A DNA stretch of 64,000 bases from Adiantum capillus-veneris (taxonomy: Eukaryota > Streptophyta > Polypodiopsida > Polypodiales > Pteridaceae), in contig CM043944.1 in NCBI GenBank assembly GCA_014529385.2, positions 94,072,476 to 94,136,475 of the forward strand, read 5' to 3'. How positions within the stretch are numbered: the stretch's first letter is position 1; each line of letters starts with the position of its first letter. Made by a program: the position numbers and the translations under genes. This document shows, in pieces, positions 42,753 through 54,516 of the stretch. A model generated the notes under the pieces. It did no database searches. It saw only the letters and a list, made by a program, of their open reading frames with translations, and was not told the DNA's origin.

Positions 42753-43136
42753 CTACGCTTGGATGGTCACAACCCTTCGCTCAAGAGACATGCCTCTTCA
42801 CCAAAAGCCACATTCCTTCGACGACGACTGGTCACACCCCTGCGCTCTACAGGTGTGACTCTTCGCCCAATGGTTGCAGCTTATCGTCCAAAGGATGTGT
42901 CTCTACACCTAGAGTCGTGTCTATCCACCACGAGACGTGTCTTTTCATTTGTGACTCTTCGTCTCCTATAAAAGGAGCCCATTGTACTCAGGTTTAATCA
43001 ATCAAACACAGAGTCTTTTAAGTCTTCTAAGTCTTATCTCTGAGTCAAGTTTAAGTTTCTTAAGTCTTAATCATGAGTTTAAGTACTTAATTAAGGACTA
43101 GTAACTATAATCCTCACACTCTTCACAAAATAGAGA
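42753..43136 (+). repeat. LTR-like fragment of another family (L3)
   Basis: About 380 bp with a CTCCTATAAAAGGAG promoter-like core (TATAAAAG 42967-42974), 'atcaatcaaacaca' and repeated 'aagtctt' words, ending CTCTTCACA. The layout resembles a plant LTR U3/R/U5 or retroelement leader. No primer site or matching second copy is found in the window, so its ends and family are open. Gypsy gag starts just after it. Confidence 0.45.
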
Positions 43137-44722
43137 TGCTATTTCTCGAGTGTTCGAGGTTGGCGAGAGTTCACGGCCACCCCTTTTTGTACCTATTGTT
43201 AATTTGAATGCTCCACAAGGTCATGGGTTTATGAGTGGGCAATCAGACGAGGGTGCGTTTAGGACACAATCGGTTGCTGTTGTGAATGCGTTCTCTCGGT
43301 TGGTGCAGAATCCTAAGTTTATGGAATATCTGCAAGCGCCGCCAGTGCCACAACAGACAAGGCCACTTTCTCATGTAGTAGACCCCGTTGAGGCTCAAGC
43401 CCAGGTCCCTTGTGCGTCCCAGTAGGGCAGGGAGTACTCACATGTTGCGGAGTCATGTGGGGCTCCAAGATCTGTCCACGAACAGGTGGTTACGACGCCT
43501 ATTCCACAGGCTTTACCAGTTCAGCCAGCCAGCTTTCAGAGTTCGTATGTTGCGTTAAATGGACAGGGAACCGGTTTCTAGGCTATGCAACAGGTTTTTC
43601 CACCACCCACGATACATCTTGGGTATTGCGGTGGTGGATCGGTGTTTCAGAGCATGGCTGGTTATGCGCCTGGAAACCAACAATATATTCCAAGAACAGT
43701 GTTTGGGGGTATGCAGGGCATGATGCCAAACCCCATATATGGTAGCATTGGCATGCAACAAGGATTTCAGTGCAATCCGGGCCAGTTTGGGGTGCCACAG
43801 GGCAATTTTAGCACGGTTGGTTTTTCCGACCAGCAGGTACATTATGGCACTAGTGATGCAAAATGTCAATGGCCAAGGGGTGCCGATGATTCCTATTACA
43901 GTGCGCATGTTGCAAACAATTCCCTATGACAATTTGAGAGCACTAGAAAAGCCAAAAGCATACAAAGAAGGTGGAGCAACTGTAAAGTTTGACACTTTCA
44001 GCCGCTTTGAGGATAAGGCAAAGGCTCTTACTTTCCTCCAGTAGTTTGATACAGCTTATGCAGGGGGGAATTTTACAGAGGCCTCCAAGGTTAGGAAAGC
44101 TACCACTTTCTTGAAAGGCAATGCGCTTACATGGTGGACGACACTGTTGATGCAAGGACAGGCCACATGGGTATACGTCAAGCAAATGTTTGCATCTGCC
44201 TGGCTGTCAAATGAATTTGAAGCCGATGTCATGACGGATTGGCACCAACTTACTGCGGCTACTGGCAAGAGCCTACAGGAGTACAATCGGAGGTTTCGTA
44301 AAGCGTTGTTCTCAGTAACCTCCTACTGGTTTGTGCCATTGACAGAGTAGATTGAGAACTTAGAAGTATTGTTGTGGGTTGCCTAAAGGGCTTTGAGATT
44401 ACTGTACAAAGGACAGAGTGACTACCCTTAGTTATGGAAGTTGCTAACACTGGTCTTTCCTTGTTGAAGGGAGAGGACAGGGGGTTTCTGAGCAATGTGA
44501 AAGGGGGTCAGCAAAAGAAAAGTTCAACAAAGAAGCCCGCTGTGAAAGTGACTCTTGAAGTGTCGCAGGGGTGAGAAAAGACAAATAAAGGCAAGGACTC
44601 AGCCAAAACGTCTGGAGCGAGGCTAAGAAACAGAAAAGGAAGCCTTTTGTGCGCAAGTCGTTCATGGAAAAGAAAGTTCTAATGGGGCTGAGACAAATGT
44701 TTCGTATGCGAGCAGCCTGGTT
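43137..44722 (+). pseudogene. Gout gag (gypsy), broken; 5'-truncated element
   Basis: Collinear with R1 gag: FEVGESSRPP near the start, LVQNPKFMEYLQAPPVPQQ, the Gly/Met spacer (GMQGMMPNPIYGSIGMQ), then the capsid core (VKFDTFSRFEDKAKALTFLQ, TAG at 44042-44044, TAYAGGNFTEASKVRK, ALTWWTTLLMQG, ASAWLSNEFEADV). Multiple stops and frame changes occur (near 43423, 43580, 43927, 44348). It ends in the knuckle at GAGCAGCCTGG, where an L1-LTR element is inserted. The knuckle resumes at 59204, so this gag and the pol at 59.2-64 kb belong to one element. Confidence 0.85.
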
Positions 44723-45209
44723 TGACACAAACTGTTGACGCGGCATAACCTACTGATAATAAGTTGTTCCCAACATATGGGGCATTGCTGAGGGGACAAA
44801 AGGGACACAAAGAAATTAGCTTGCATAAGTGCTACTGACATGGCTGGCTGTACGGACGCCGCAGATTGCGCTGGCTGTTGACATGGCAAAACGTATCTTT
44901 TTCTGCAGATTTGCGCTGATAGTGCTGACGTGGCACAACTGTACGGATTTTTGCAAACAGCCCTGGCTGCTTTTGGCATAGTTACAGGGAATGGCCATTT
45001 TCAAGTGGCCGTTCCCCATTCCCAATCTAGCTTTCCATTGCGAAACCCCGTTCCGTGTTTCAGACGTGAGTGTCCGAAATAGGGAATGGCATTTCCTACC
45101 GGTTGCCGTTCCCCGTTCCCCGTTCCCCGTTCCCCGTTTCGATTTCCCGTTACGGGTAACTATGGTTTTTGGGCCTTTTGCTTTTGAGTTAAAAACTTTT
45201 TATGTAACT
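44723..45209 (+). repeat. L1 left LTR, truncated and carrying a MITE
   Basis: Aligns with 58608-58910: the words 'cataacctactga', 'gcacaactgtac' and 'ttttgagtt...ttttatgtaact' are in the same order. Similarity stops after TTTTATGTAACT (about 45209), about 300 bp into the LTR. The 188-bp MITE at 44977-45164 lies inside. Confidence 0.8.
44977..45164. mobile_element. hAT-like MITE (family 1), probably hAT2-related
   Basis: 188 bp. Left end CATAGTTACAGGGAATGG, right end inverted CATAGTTACCCGTAACGGG. Flanks GCTTTTGG (44969-44976) and GTTTTTGG (45165-45172) form an 8-bp duplication with one mismatch. Internal CCGTTCCC words are repeated four times near 45115-45137. The ends resemble those of hAT2 and no protein is encoded. 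Confidence 0.88.
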
Positions 45210-45440
45210 GATACGTCATCACTTTGTGACATAAAACAAGAGTAATCGTCCTTGATTACATTTGTCAAAGCAAATAAAAGATCATTAGACTTTAGCATTA
45301 GGCAACTATGCTCTACTTAATGTCAAACAAACAATACACAGTGTGGCACATACCATAGAGCATGCATCACCACAATCCAATGTTTCATGTTGAAGTACAT
45401 ATCTTGAGCCAATATTGTGAGTGCGCGCGAGTGTAAAATC
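45210..45440 (+). other. Unassigned filler, 230 bp
   Basis: AT-rich sequence between the truncated L1 LTR and G4b gag. It matches no other part of the window that I could see and contains no coding signal. It may be a remnant of the original L1 element leader or DNA captured during repair. Confidence 0.4.
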
Positions 45441-46880
45441 ATGAGAGTGTGTTGGCCGAAAGCTTATAAAGAAGGTGGTGCAGTTGTAAAGTTTAGCACT
45501 TTCAGCGGCTTTGAGGATAAGGCAAAGGCTCTTACTTTCTTCCGGTAGTTTGATACAGCTTATGCAGGAGGGAATTTTACAGAGGCCTCTAAGATCAGGC
45601 AAGCTGCCACTTTCTTGAGAGAGAATGCGCTTATATGGTGGACGACATTGTTAATGCAAGGACAGGCACCCGCTACATGGGTATACTTCAAACAAATGTT
45701 TGCATCTGCGTGGCTGTCAAATGAATTTGAAGCCGATGTCATGATAGATTGGCACCAACTCATTACGGCTACTTGCAAGAGCCTACAAGAGTACACTAGG
45801 TTTTGCAAAGCGTTGCTCTCAATAACCTCCTACAAATTTGCCCCATTGACAGAGCAGATAGAAAAGTATTGTTGTGGGTTGCCTGAAGGGCTTCAAGATT
45901 ATTGTACAAAGAACAGAGTGGCTACCCTCACTCAGCTTATGGAAGTTGCCAACACTGGTCTTGCCTTGTTGAAGGGTGAGGACAGTGGGTTTCCGGGCAA
46001 TGTGAAAGGGGGGCAGCAAAAGAAAATTCAGCAAAGAAGCCCTTTGTGAAAACAGTTCCTGAAGCGTCACAGGGGTCAGAAAAGGTCAACAAGGATAAGG
46101 ACTCAGCCGGGACTTCTGGAGCGCAAGCAAAGATACAGAAAAGGAAGCCTTTTGTACGTAAGTCGCTCGAGGAAAATAAGGTCTTGCTGGCTGAGATTAA
46201 ATGCTTTATATGCGAGCAGCCTGGTCACTTTGCTGCAGATTGTCCACAAAGGAAAAGACCAGTTGACTCAAATGATAAAGAGGACAAGAAAGGAAAGAAG
46301 CCTAAGCCCACGACAGGTTTGGTGCCAGATATGGTGGGTGACAAGCCAAGTACAGATGCCAGCGCATTATGCAGAGCATGGGGTAAAGTCAGAGATCAGA
46401 CGACACTCATCTTCTTTGATCCAGGTGCCAAAGCAAACTTTATCTAACTAGAGTTAGCTTTGAAGCTAGGCATCAGAGCTGAAGAGATGGGGTATACGAC
46501 AGAGGCAGGGTTTGCATGTCCTGGCCACTCAAAGTGTGTTACTCTCATTATTGGAAAAGTGCGTTTGCATATTCAGTCGTATGTGGACACTAAAGAGTTC
46601 TATATCATGCCATTGGAAGGGTGTCATGCGCTACTGGGAATCCCGTGGATGTTCAGAGTACTTGGTGTGCTGGATGTCTTTGGCAAAACGATCTCCCTTC
46701 AGCATAGGGGCAAAACTCATGTTTTGGATGTACAACTCAAAGGGGAGTGTGTCCCTATTGTGTCTGCTTCTGCTATCACTTCTGTAATTAAAAATCATCT
46801 TTCTGTGTACTTGATCTTTGCACGTGATGTTTCAGATAATTGTCAGTCAAATTTATCTGTGTTAGATAAAGAAATGTAAG
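45441..46880 (+). pseudogene. G4b gag core, CCHC knuckle and protease
   Basis: Starts mid-gag (GGAVVKFSTFSGFEDKAKAL), so the first 300 or so residues and the 5' LTR are absent. TAG at 45546-45548 is at the same codon as in Gout. The capsid core is otherwise open to about 46030, then a frameshift. The second frame gives the knuckle CFICEQPGHFAADC (complete CX2CX4HX4C), the KKGKKPKP linker and the protease loop FFDPGAKANF. A TAA at 46445 follows, then the rest of protease (IMPLEGCHALLGIPWMF) to a TAA at 46877. Confidence 0.87.
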
Positions 46881-48790
46881 CATTTTTGCGAGAGTTTAAT
46901 GATTGTTTTTTTGATTCATTACCGTCGCAATTGTCGCCGGAGAGGCCTGAGGACCATCCGATAGATTTGGTGCTAGGGTGTAGCCCACCAAACAGACCTC
47001 CCTACAGGGTTAGTGCGGCGCAACAGAAAGAGATTATGGACCAGGTAGAGGAGCTTTTAGAGAAGGGGTTGATTCAGCCTAGTTCTTCACCGTTCTGCTC
47101 CTCAGTGCTTTTAGTAGAGAAGAAGGATGGCTCTTGGCGCATGTGTATTGACTACCGTGTGTTGAATAAGAATACCATCAAGAACAAGTTTCCTATCCCA
47201 AGGATTGATGAAATTCTTGACCGTTTAGAGGGTGCTGCAATTTTCAGCAGGATAGACCTTCAGAGTGGGTACCATCAAATTCGTATAAGGCCAGAGGATG
47301 TGTACAAGACTGCGTTTAGAACGACATTTGTTCTTTATGAGTTCTTAGGAATGCCATTTGGTCTTACAAATACTCCTGCCACGCTCAATAGAATGATGGA
47401 CCGGATTTTCTGCTCGCATCAGAAGTTTGTTGGCACATTCTTTGACGACATGATAGTCTACTCGAAGAATGAAGAGGAGCATAGGCGTCACTTGATCATT
47501 GTGTTCGAAGAGCTGCACAGTCACAAGTTACTTGTCAATCCTAAGAAAAGTGAATTCTTCTTGGAAGAGATCCACTTTCTTGTCCACATAGTGTCAAAGG
47601 ATGGTGTCTGAATGGATCCCGCAAAGGCTGAAGCTATTAAGACATGGCTAGACTTAAAGATTGTGCACGAAGCTTGAAGCTTCTTGGGATTGTGTTCATA
47701 CTATAGAAGGTTTATCAGGAATTTTGCAGAGATAGCTTCACCTCTTCACGCTTTGAAAAAGAAAGAGGTCACTTTCAGATGGACTCAAAAAGAGATTTCA
47801 GCTTTCAGTCTCTTGAAGGAAAAGTTGACTTCAAATCCCGTGATTGTTTTACTTGATCTCAGGAAGTCATTTGTGGTCCAGTATGACGCTTGTGGCAATA
47901 GCATCGGAGCAAGGGCAATGCAAGATGGTCGGATAGTAGCTTATGAGAGCAGAATCTTGCAAGGGCCAGAAAATATTATGCAAACTTATGAGAGAGAGTT
48001 ATTGGCCGTCATTCATGCGCTCTCTAGCTGGAAGCACTACTTGTTAGGTGCTGATTTTGTTGTCCAGACAGATCATTTGACCTTGCGATATTTTTTGACA
48101 CAGTCAAAGCTATCTGAAAAGCATATGCGATGGGCAAACATTCTTTCTATGTTCTACTTCCAGATTATGCATGTGGAAGGCAAGAAGAATGTTGTGGCTG
48201 ATGCGTTATCAAGGAAGCCACAAATTTCAGCTGTGTCAATTCCTTATCATGATGAGCTGGATGACATAAAGGACAGTATGCTATTGATGAAGATTTTGCA
48301 AAGGATTTTTGAACACTTGCAAGAGGGGCAACATCATGAGCCCTACCTCCTCAGGGACGGTTTTCTAATGATGCATGGCAGACTTTGTGCCACTAGGCCA
48401 TTGCGACATAAGGTCATGGTAGAAAGTCATGTCCCACCATATGCAGGGCATTGTGGTATTGATGGGACAATTAAAGCGGTAGAGACATTCTTTCACTGGC
48501 CTACTTTGAGGAGAGATGTGGATGCCTTTGTGCGAGCATGCGTGATTTGCCAAAAGGTCAAGTTTGACAGGCAAAAGGCACCTGGGTTGTCACAACCACT
48601 ACCGATTCCGGATAAGCCATGGGAAAGCATTGCTATGGACTTTATCTTTGATCTTCCAAGAACGCCAACAGGGAATGATGGTATATGGACCAATATTTGT
48701 AGGTTGAGCAAGCGGGCCCATTTTATCCCTGTCAAGAAGAAGATAAAATCTGATCAGATGGCACGGTTGTTCATGTACAATGTGTTTTAA
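46881..48790 (+). pseudogene. G4b reverse transcriptase, RNase H and integrase start
   Basis: The frame to 47611 covers RT through the FFDDMIVYSKNEEEH box and the thumb (KSEFFLEEIHFLVH) and ends in TGA. A break around 47660-47684 precedes the second frame: LCSYYRRFIRNFAEIA, RNase H (FVVQYDACGNSIGA, ERELLAVIHALSSWKHYLLGAD, VVADALSRKP), integrase finger (HVPPYAGHCG, CVICQKVKFD) and the first catalytic D (MDFIFDLP). The RNase H Cys/Tyr change (QYDACG) and integrase HCG for HRG suggest relaxed constraint. It ends at an extra T near 48787. Confidence 0.88.
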
Positions 48791-49660
48791 GTACCATGGT
48801 ATGCCACAATCGATTGTCAATGATCGTGATCCTCGCATGACAAGTTTGTTTTGGAGAAGATTGTTTGAGAACATAGGCAGTACGCTCAAGTTCTCGTCTT
48901 CGTTTTATCCACAAACTGATGGACAGTCAGAAGAGGCTAATTCTACTGTCTTGGATCTACTGAAATGCTATGTGTTAGATAATAAAGGCAAGTGGGAACA
49001 ATATTTGCCTATGCGTACAACAATACGGTGCATTCGTGCACAGGCAAGGCACCTTTTGAGATTGTTGAAGGTGGCAAAAAGGTTCCTCCCATTTTGCATG
49101 CAAAGGACAAGATCTTTGAAGCAGATCGATATGTTGAGAACATGGATGAAATGTATAAGAAAATCAATGTTGCGTTGGTGAAGACTCGGGCAAAGCAGAA
49201 AAGGGGTTGATCGTCACCGTCATGAATTATTGCTTTCACTTGGTGATTGGGTACTTTTACGGAAGGTTAAAGAAGATGAAGGGCAAGGAAAGGTTATTTT
49301 TGAAGCTCAGCTTGCGTTACTATGGGCCTTTTCAAGTGCTTGATAAGATCAACGATGTTGCTTATAGATTGAAATTGCGTGACACTTGGAAGATTCATAA
49401 TGCGTTTCACGTGAGTCTTCTAAGACCCTTCGTGGGTGATGTGCCAGAAGATATGCCAGATGAGAACCAACCAAAAGTTGAGGAACTTAATGAAATTTTG
49501 TTTCCTGAGTAGATTTTGGCACATAAGGAAAGAAAAGTCAAGGGACAGGTTGCAAGTTGGTGAAGTTCAAGAACTATTCATTTATGAATGCAAAGTGGAT
49601 GGAAGAGCATGAACTGTTAGTCACCAAATGTATTGCAGCTTTACCTTGAGGCCTTTGGGT
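48780..49660 (+). pseudogene. G4b integrase end and chromodomain, heavily broken
   Basis: The first frame has SIVNDRDPRMTSLFW (catalytic D) and QTDGQSEEANSTVLD (catalytic E). Later frames have AYNNTVHSCTGKAPFEI, RYYGPFQVLDKINDVAYRLK and WKIHNAFHVSLLRPFVGD. Past a TAG at 49510 are scraps of the chromodomain (LAHKERKVKGQV, the KWMEEHEL region at about 49590, LQLYLEAFGLRPTYAP). At least four frame breaks are present. Confidence 0.82.
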
Positions 49661-49972
49661 TACGGCCTACGTATGCCCCAACACAACGTGTGCAAAGGAG
49701 GGGTAATGACAGAGCTAGTACATCAAATATACATATGGGTTCAGTGTAATAGAAGTGTGCATTGCTCTTTAAGTGTTAAACGTATAATGTTCACTTCTAT
49801 CATAGATGGAAATGACAAGTATGAAGGTCTCATCAAGTCATTTGTATCTATGTCTTATCATCTTTCTTGCGGATACATGCGATGATAAAAAAGTGCTAAC
49901 AACACAAGATCATCAATGGCATGTATTTATGGTATGCAATCGAGGACGTTTGCGATTTCAAGAGGGGGGGTA
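49661..49972 (+). other. G4b 3' untranslated tail and polypurine tract
   Basis: Non-coding region between pol and the LTR. It ends in AAGAGGGGGGG followed by TA directly before the LTR start TGTCACAAGG at 49973, the expected plus-strand primer. This tail, absent from R1, shows what the R1 deletion removed. A similar shorter tail is at 58508-58607. Confidence 0.75.
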
Positions 49973-50158
49973 TGTCACAAGGACGTGGCAATTGCTAGCC
50001 TTAGTTGTTGGTTTTTTTTTTTTCCGAGAAAAAGATCCTTCTATTAGTTAATGAAAACTGCCCATAGGGCTACATCCACCTCTGCAAGAGAGGGCTACAA
50101 CAAGCATGATGGGGAGACTCTCCCAATGAAAAAACAGCATATATACAATGGGGCTAAA

Positions 50159-53100
50159 TCAAGAGATGGGAGGAGGGAAGAGCCACACAGGTGGACAGTA
50201 GTGCCATCTGAGCACCCCCTGGACCATGGTGTAGAAAGGCCCAGGGCGCCAGAGTCGAAGGAAAGCCTCGCGGCGCTCCCGCATGCAGTCGGAGCTGCCC
50301 TGTAGTCCCTCAAGCTCTCCTCTGAGAGTATGGAGCAGCTCTAGCCAAAAGTCATGAACAATCTCTGCTGGTGGCACAGGGCGAGCCTCAGAGATGCGGA
50401 AACAACGGGCCCGCCAGATGAACCAGAGAGCTAGGCCGCTGATGAGCTCCCAACATTGCTCTCTCTCACTGCACTACTCCTGTGGAGTAAGGTCTGTAGC
50501 AGGCTGGAGTGTAGGTCGCCCCCCCTGTATCACTATCATCCTGCTGGTGGAAGATAGCTCAAACTGAAGTGCCGGGCCCGTGAGGGTGGACCAAGCCGCT
50601 GCCCCCCAAGTGTACTGTCGAGCCGTGGAGAGGGCAGGCATCAGCCGAAGAACTCGTAGCCACACCTGCTGGGCCGAGGGGCAGTCCCAAAGACAGTGTC
50701 GCTGACTCTCCACCAACTAGTCACATGCTGTACATGCGGCCGAGAGACCACTATGCACAAGCCAGCTCCCTACTGCTGTGGCTCTGTGTGCAACCAACCA
50801 CTGGAACAAAGTGACGCGCCTCGGCTGTATGGAGTCCCATAGCCTCTGCCAAAAAGCTGCCAAGAACTCAACTGTGAGGCCCTCCTCCTGCCAATGACGT
50901 GCTGCAGCGGGGCGGGCCTCTCTCTGTGCTGCAAGTATATGACGTCCAAGCCGAACAGTGTACTGAAAGAAAGGGACACCTGGGCGGTCTGCAGAAGAGA
51001 AGGGGTCCCTCCAAAGCCACTCACTAGGATCCCACTGTACTCGTGCTAGTGGACAACACTCCCAAGCCCATAGCCTCCAGTGTCCTGTCTCAAGAGCTGC
51101 TGGGTCAGGGTCTATGACGCAAGTCCTCCCACAGATGCCCACAACTCGGATCCTCTGGAAACAGCACTCTGCTACCTGCGAGGCCTCTACTGCAACTCGC
51201 TGTAATCGTCCCCCACCCTGAAGCTCGAAGAACAGGGCTGGGACAGTCTCTGAGTAAGCCCTGACTGAAATGAGAACCTCCAGTCGTGTGAAGGCTCCCA
51301 TCCACCGGGGTGCTATTGGCTCAAGAGGCGTGAGCCACTCAGCTGGAACTGACTCTGAGATGTCCTGACACATGCTCTGAATCCCTCTCATGCCCTGTAG
51401 CTGGACAGCCTGCACATCCTCTGACAAACATGTGAACTCTAGCCAGTCACCTAGAGAGCGCGCTGGACCTGCTGCCATGGGACCCCAAGAAACATGAGGC
51501 CTACTCCCAACCAAGTGGCCTCTCTGAGTGCTAACCATGGGGTTCCAGACGAGGGGCTGCCGTAGGCGCTCCTCCATGCACGTCGGCTGTCTCTGCTCTA
51601 GGCCACGCCGTAATAGCTCCCAAGAACGCAGCAACCTCACAGCGAATCGGTCCTCCAGTCTCCTGCTCAAACCAACTCGGCGCAACTCTGTAAAGATCCA
51701 TCTAGTCGAAGGTTGCCAAGGGCCTCCTGACTGAGGCACCCTGGCACGAAGCCTCTGCAGCAAGAACTCCTTCCAGGGCTCCTCGCCTGGAAGAAGTCCT
51801 CTGACGACGAACTTCCCAAGAAGGGCTCTGCTCTGCTCTGCTGTGCTGGATCAATGATCCCAAGCCCTCCCTGCGAACAAGGAAGTGTGATGACCGACCA
51901 AGCCACCTTGGCTCGGGCAATCTGAGTGTCGCGACCTGACCAAAGGAAGTTCTTGATCAGCCTCTCTACCTGGCTGATACAAGAACTCGAGAGGATCCAG
52001 CAAGAAGTGATGTACCACATAGTCGCCAACAACACCTGGTTGGCAACTACTACTCTACCAGCCAGCGAAAGTCGTGCTGAGCTCCAATGTAACAGCTTTC
52101 TCCTGATGGACAGGAGAAGAGGAGCAATCTGCTGCTCGGGGGACAAGTCCAAACCAACCTGACAACCCAAGTACCGAACTGTAGTCCCTGGAGGAATCCA
52201 CCTGAAACCCTCTCCTGGCATCCAATCTGGCACAGGAGCACTACCAACCGAGAAAGCCACTGTCTTTCTCTAGTTGATCAATGCGCCCGATGCACAGCAG
52301 AAGGTCTCCAAAGCCTGCCCACATCTGTGTAAATTGGCCTCCTGGCCCTCTAAGTACAAGGCTGAGTCGTCTGCAAACTTAGCGTCCAGAAGCTCATCTC
52401 CGCGTATAGGGAGTGCTAAGCCCCTCAAACCAACCTGCCGTGACACCAAAAATCTGCTCATCGCCTCCGCATAGAACAGAAAGAGAAAGGGGGCAAGAGG
52501 ACAACCCTGTCTGACCGATCGTGTGAGCATGAAGCGCTCACCTCTACCTCCTGCCAAAAGCACCTGACTGTGAGCCTGTCTGTATAAAGCTGACACCCCG
52601 CTGATCCAAGCATTTGAGAAGCCCATCCTGCGAAGCGTGCCCTCTAGAAAGTCCCAGTCAACTCTGTCGTATGCCTTCTCAAAATCGAGAAGAAGAATCA
52701 CAAGGTCCTCCCCACGGAGACGTGCCAGGGCAGAAGCCTCCCAGAAAGTGAAGATGTTGTCAAGGATACTGCGTTCCTTGACAAAACCTGTCTGAGTCCC
52801 ATGTATAAGGCTCTCCAAAAGTGGCTGAATCCTCAAACTCAGAGCCTTGGCAAGAATTTTGTAGGCTGAGTTGAGGATGGTGATGGGGCGCCACTGTCGA
52901 ATCTCATCCAAGGAGCCACCCTCCTTCGGAATGAGGTAAATCAGGCCCTCACTCATGCTATCCGGCATCACTCCTGTGTGCAGAATGTACTGAAAGGCAC
53001 TACAAAGATCTGGGCCAAGCAGGTCCCAGTACTCCAAGAAGAAGCTGGGAGTCAGCCCATCCTCACCTGGACAGCTACCACGAGGGAGGGCCCTAAGAGC

Positions 53101-54516
53101 CGTGTGCAGCTCCTCAAGCTGAAGAGGTATCTCTAGCCTCTGGCGCATCTCCTCAGTCACAAGACAAGGCATCTGCGCCCAAACCTTCTCCCTGCATGCA
53201 TCCTGTCTCTCCGACTGGGGCTCAGCCGACAATAGCTCATGGTAAAAGTTAGTAGCAACTGCACGCATATCCTCAGGATCACAAACAATTGACCCATCGG
53301 GTCTCCTCAGCTGATTGACCTTGGCATGCGAGTGCCGAGGTCCCACTGTCTCAAAAAAAGCACCTGTCACTCTGTCACCCACCTGAGTCCACTGAGATGC
53401 CTGTCGGTGAAAGGCAAACTCATGGCGCCTCTCCTCTGTGCAAGCAAGCTCCTGTCGAGCCTGTTGTAATTGCTCCTCCAACCATGGACTGTCTAGATGC
53501 TGCTCCTGCATCCTCTGTAGTGAAGCAATGCCTCGTCTGAGACGTTGCTCCTCCTCTCTCGCTGCAGCCCGTCGAGCCAAAGACTCCTGGAGAAAAAAGT
53601 GGCTAAGCTGAGCTAGGCCTAAGGCCACTCTGTCTGCAGGTAGAGCTTGGCTGTCCATGCCCTCTGTCCAGAGAGCCTCTACCCTCTCTCTGAGTGCTGA
53701 GTCCAACAAGACCCGCTCTGGGATGCGAAGCATCGTGCTCCCACTCCTCTGCCTGTCTGCCACTGTGAGGATCACTGGAGCATGGTCCGAGAAGGATGTC
53801 CCTGCCAGGATGCCCACTGATCCCCCCAAGTCACTGAAGTGGTCACTAGTGTAGAAGCGATCTATCCGCGATAGATTCACTCCTCCCACTCTGCGGTCCG
53901 ATCTAGAGAAGGCAAGACTCTCTGGAGGCCTCACAAAGCCAGAATGCTGCCATGTATCCGAGACCCTCAAAGTCATACACAACCTCTCCCAAGCTGCTAA
54001 CTCGACTCCATGTACAGTAGCATGGCTGCCTCCGATCCTGTAAGAGGGGTCCTCCAACATGTTGAAGTCCCCTCCTACACACCAATGGTGAACCTGTGGC
54101 AAAGACTCAACAATCTGTGACCAAAACTTTGCACGAGCACTCGCGACATTGGGCGCATAGATGTTCAGGAAGCCCACAAGGCCACCCTGAACCTGCAAAG
54201 TAATCCACTGAGCCCTGCCTGGCACAATAATCCCTCTGCCCACAATGGCCTGCTGCAATGAGTCCGCAATAGTCATACATACCCCACCCTGGATGCCTCC
54301 AGGTCCAAAAGCAGCCTACCAAAAGGTATCATAACGTCCTCGCAAAATCTGACCACATCGCCGAATGCGGCTCTCAGACAAATGGTGCTCCTGAAGCATA
54401 AGGAGATCAATCTCTCCTCCCACAAGGCAACGCTGAAGCTCCTGACGCAATCGGCCTCGCTGTCGCTGAAACTGGGGCCCACCTAATCCCTGCACGTTCC
54501 ACGAGACGATCCTCAT
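50159..54516 (-). pseudogene. LINE-B ORF2: endonuclease, reverse transcriptase, zinc finger
   Basis: ATG at 54516 overlaps the ORF1 stop (ATGA). Endonuclease: MRIVSWNVQGLGG, LLMLQEHHLSESR, WCVGGDFNMLEDPS, RIDRFYTSDHF, SDHAPVILTVAD (catalytic N, E, D, SDH). RT: WRPITILNSAYKILAKAL, LLLDFEKAYDRVDWDFL, RQGCPLAPFLFLFYAEA, and the catalytic AKFADDSALY. The end has the zf-RVT pattern CTACD...ESQRHCLWDCP. Breaks: TAG at about 54313, TAG at about 52271 (Trp in the NWRKT motif), a 5-bp CTCTG-type insertion near 51840, and stops at about 50715 and 50472. The catalytic residues visible in endonuclease and RT are intact. Confidence 0.9.
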
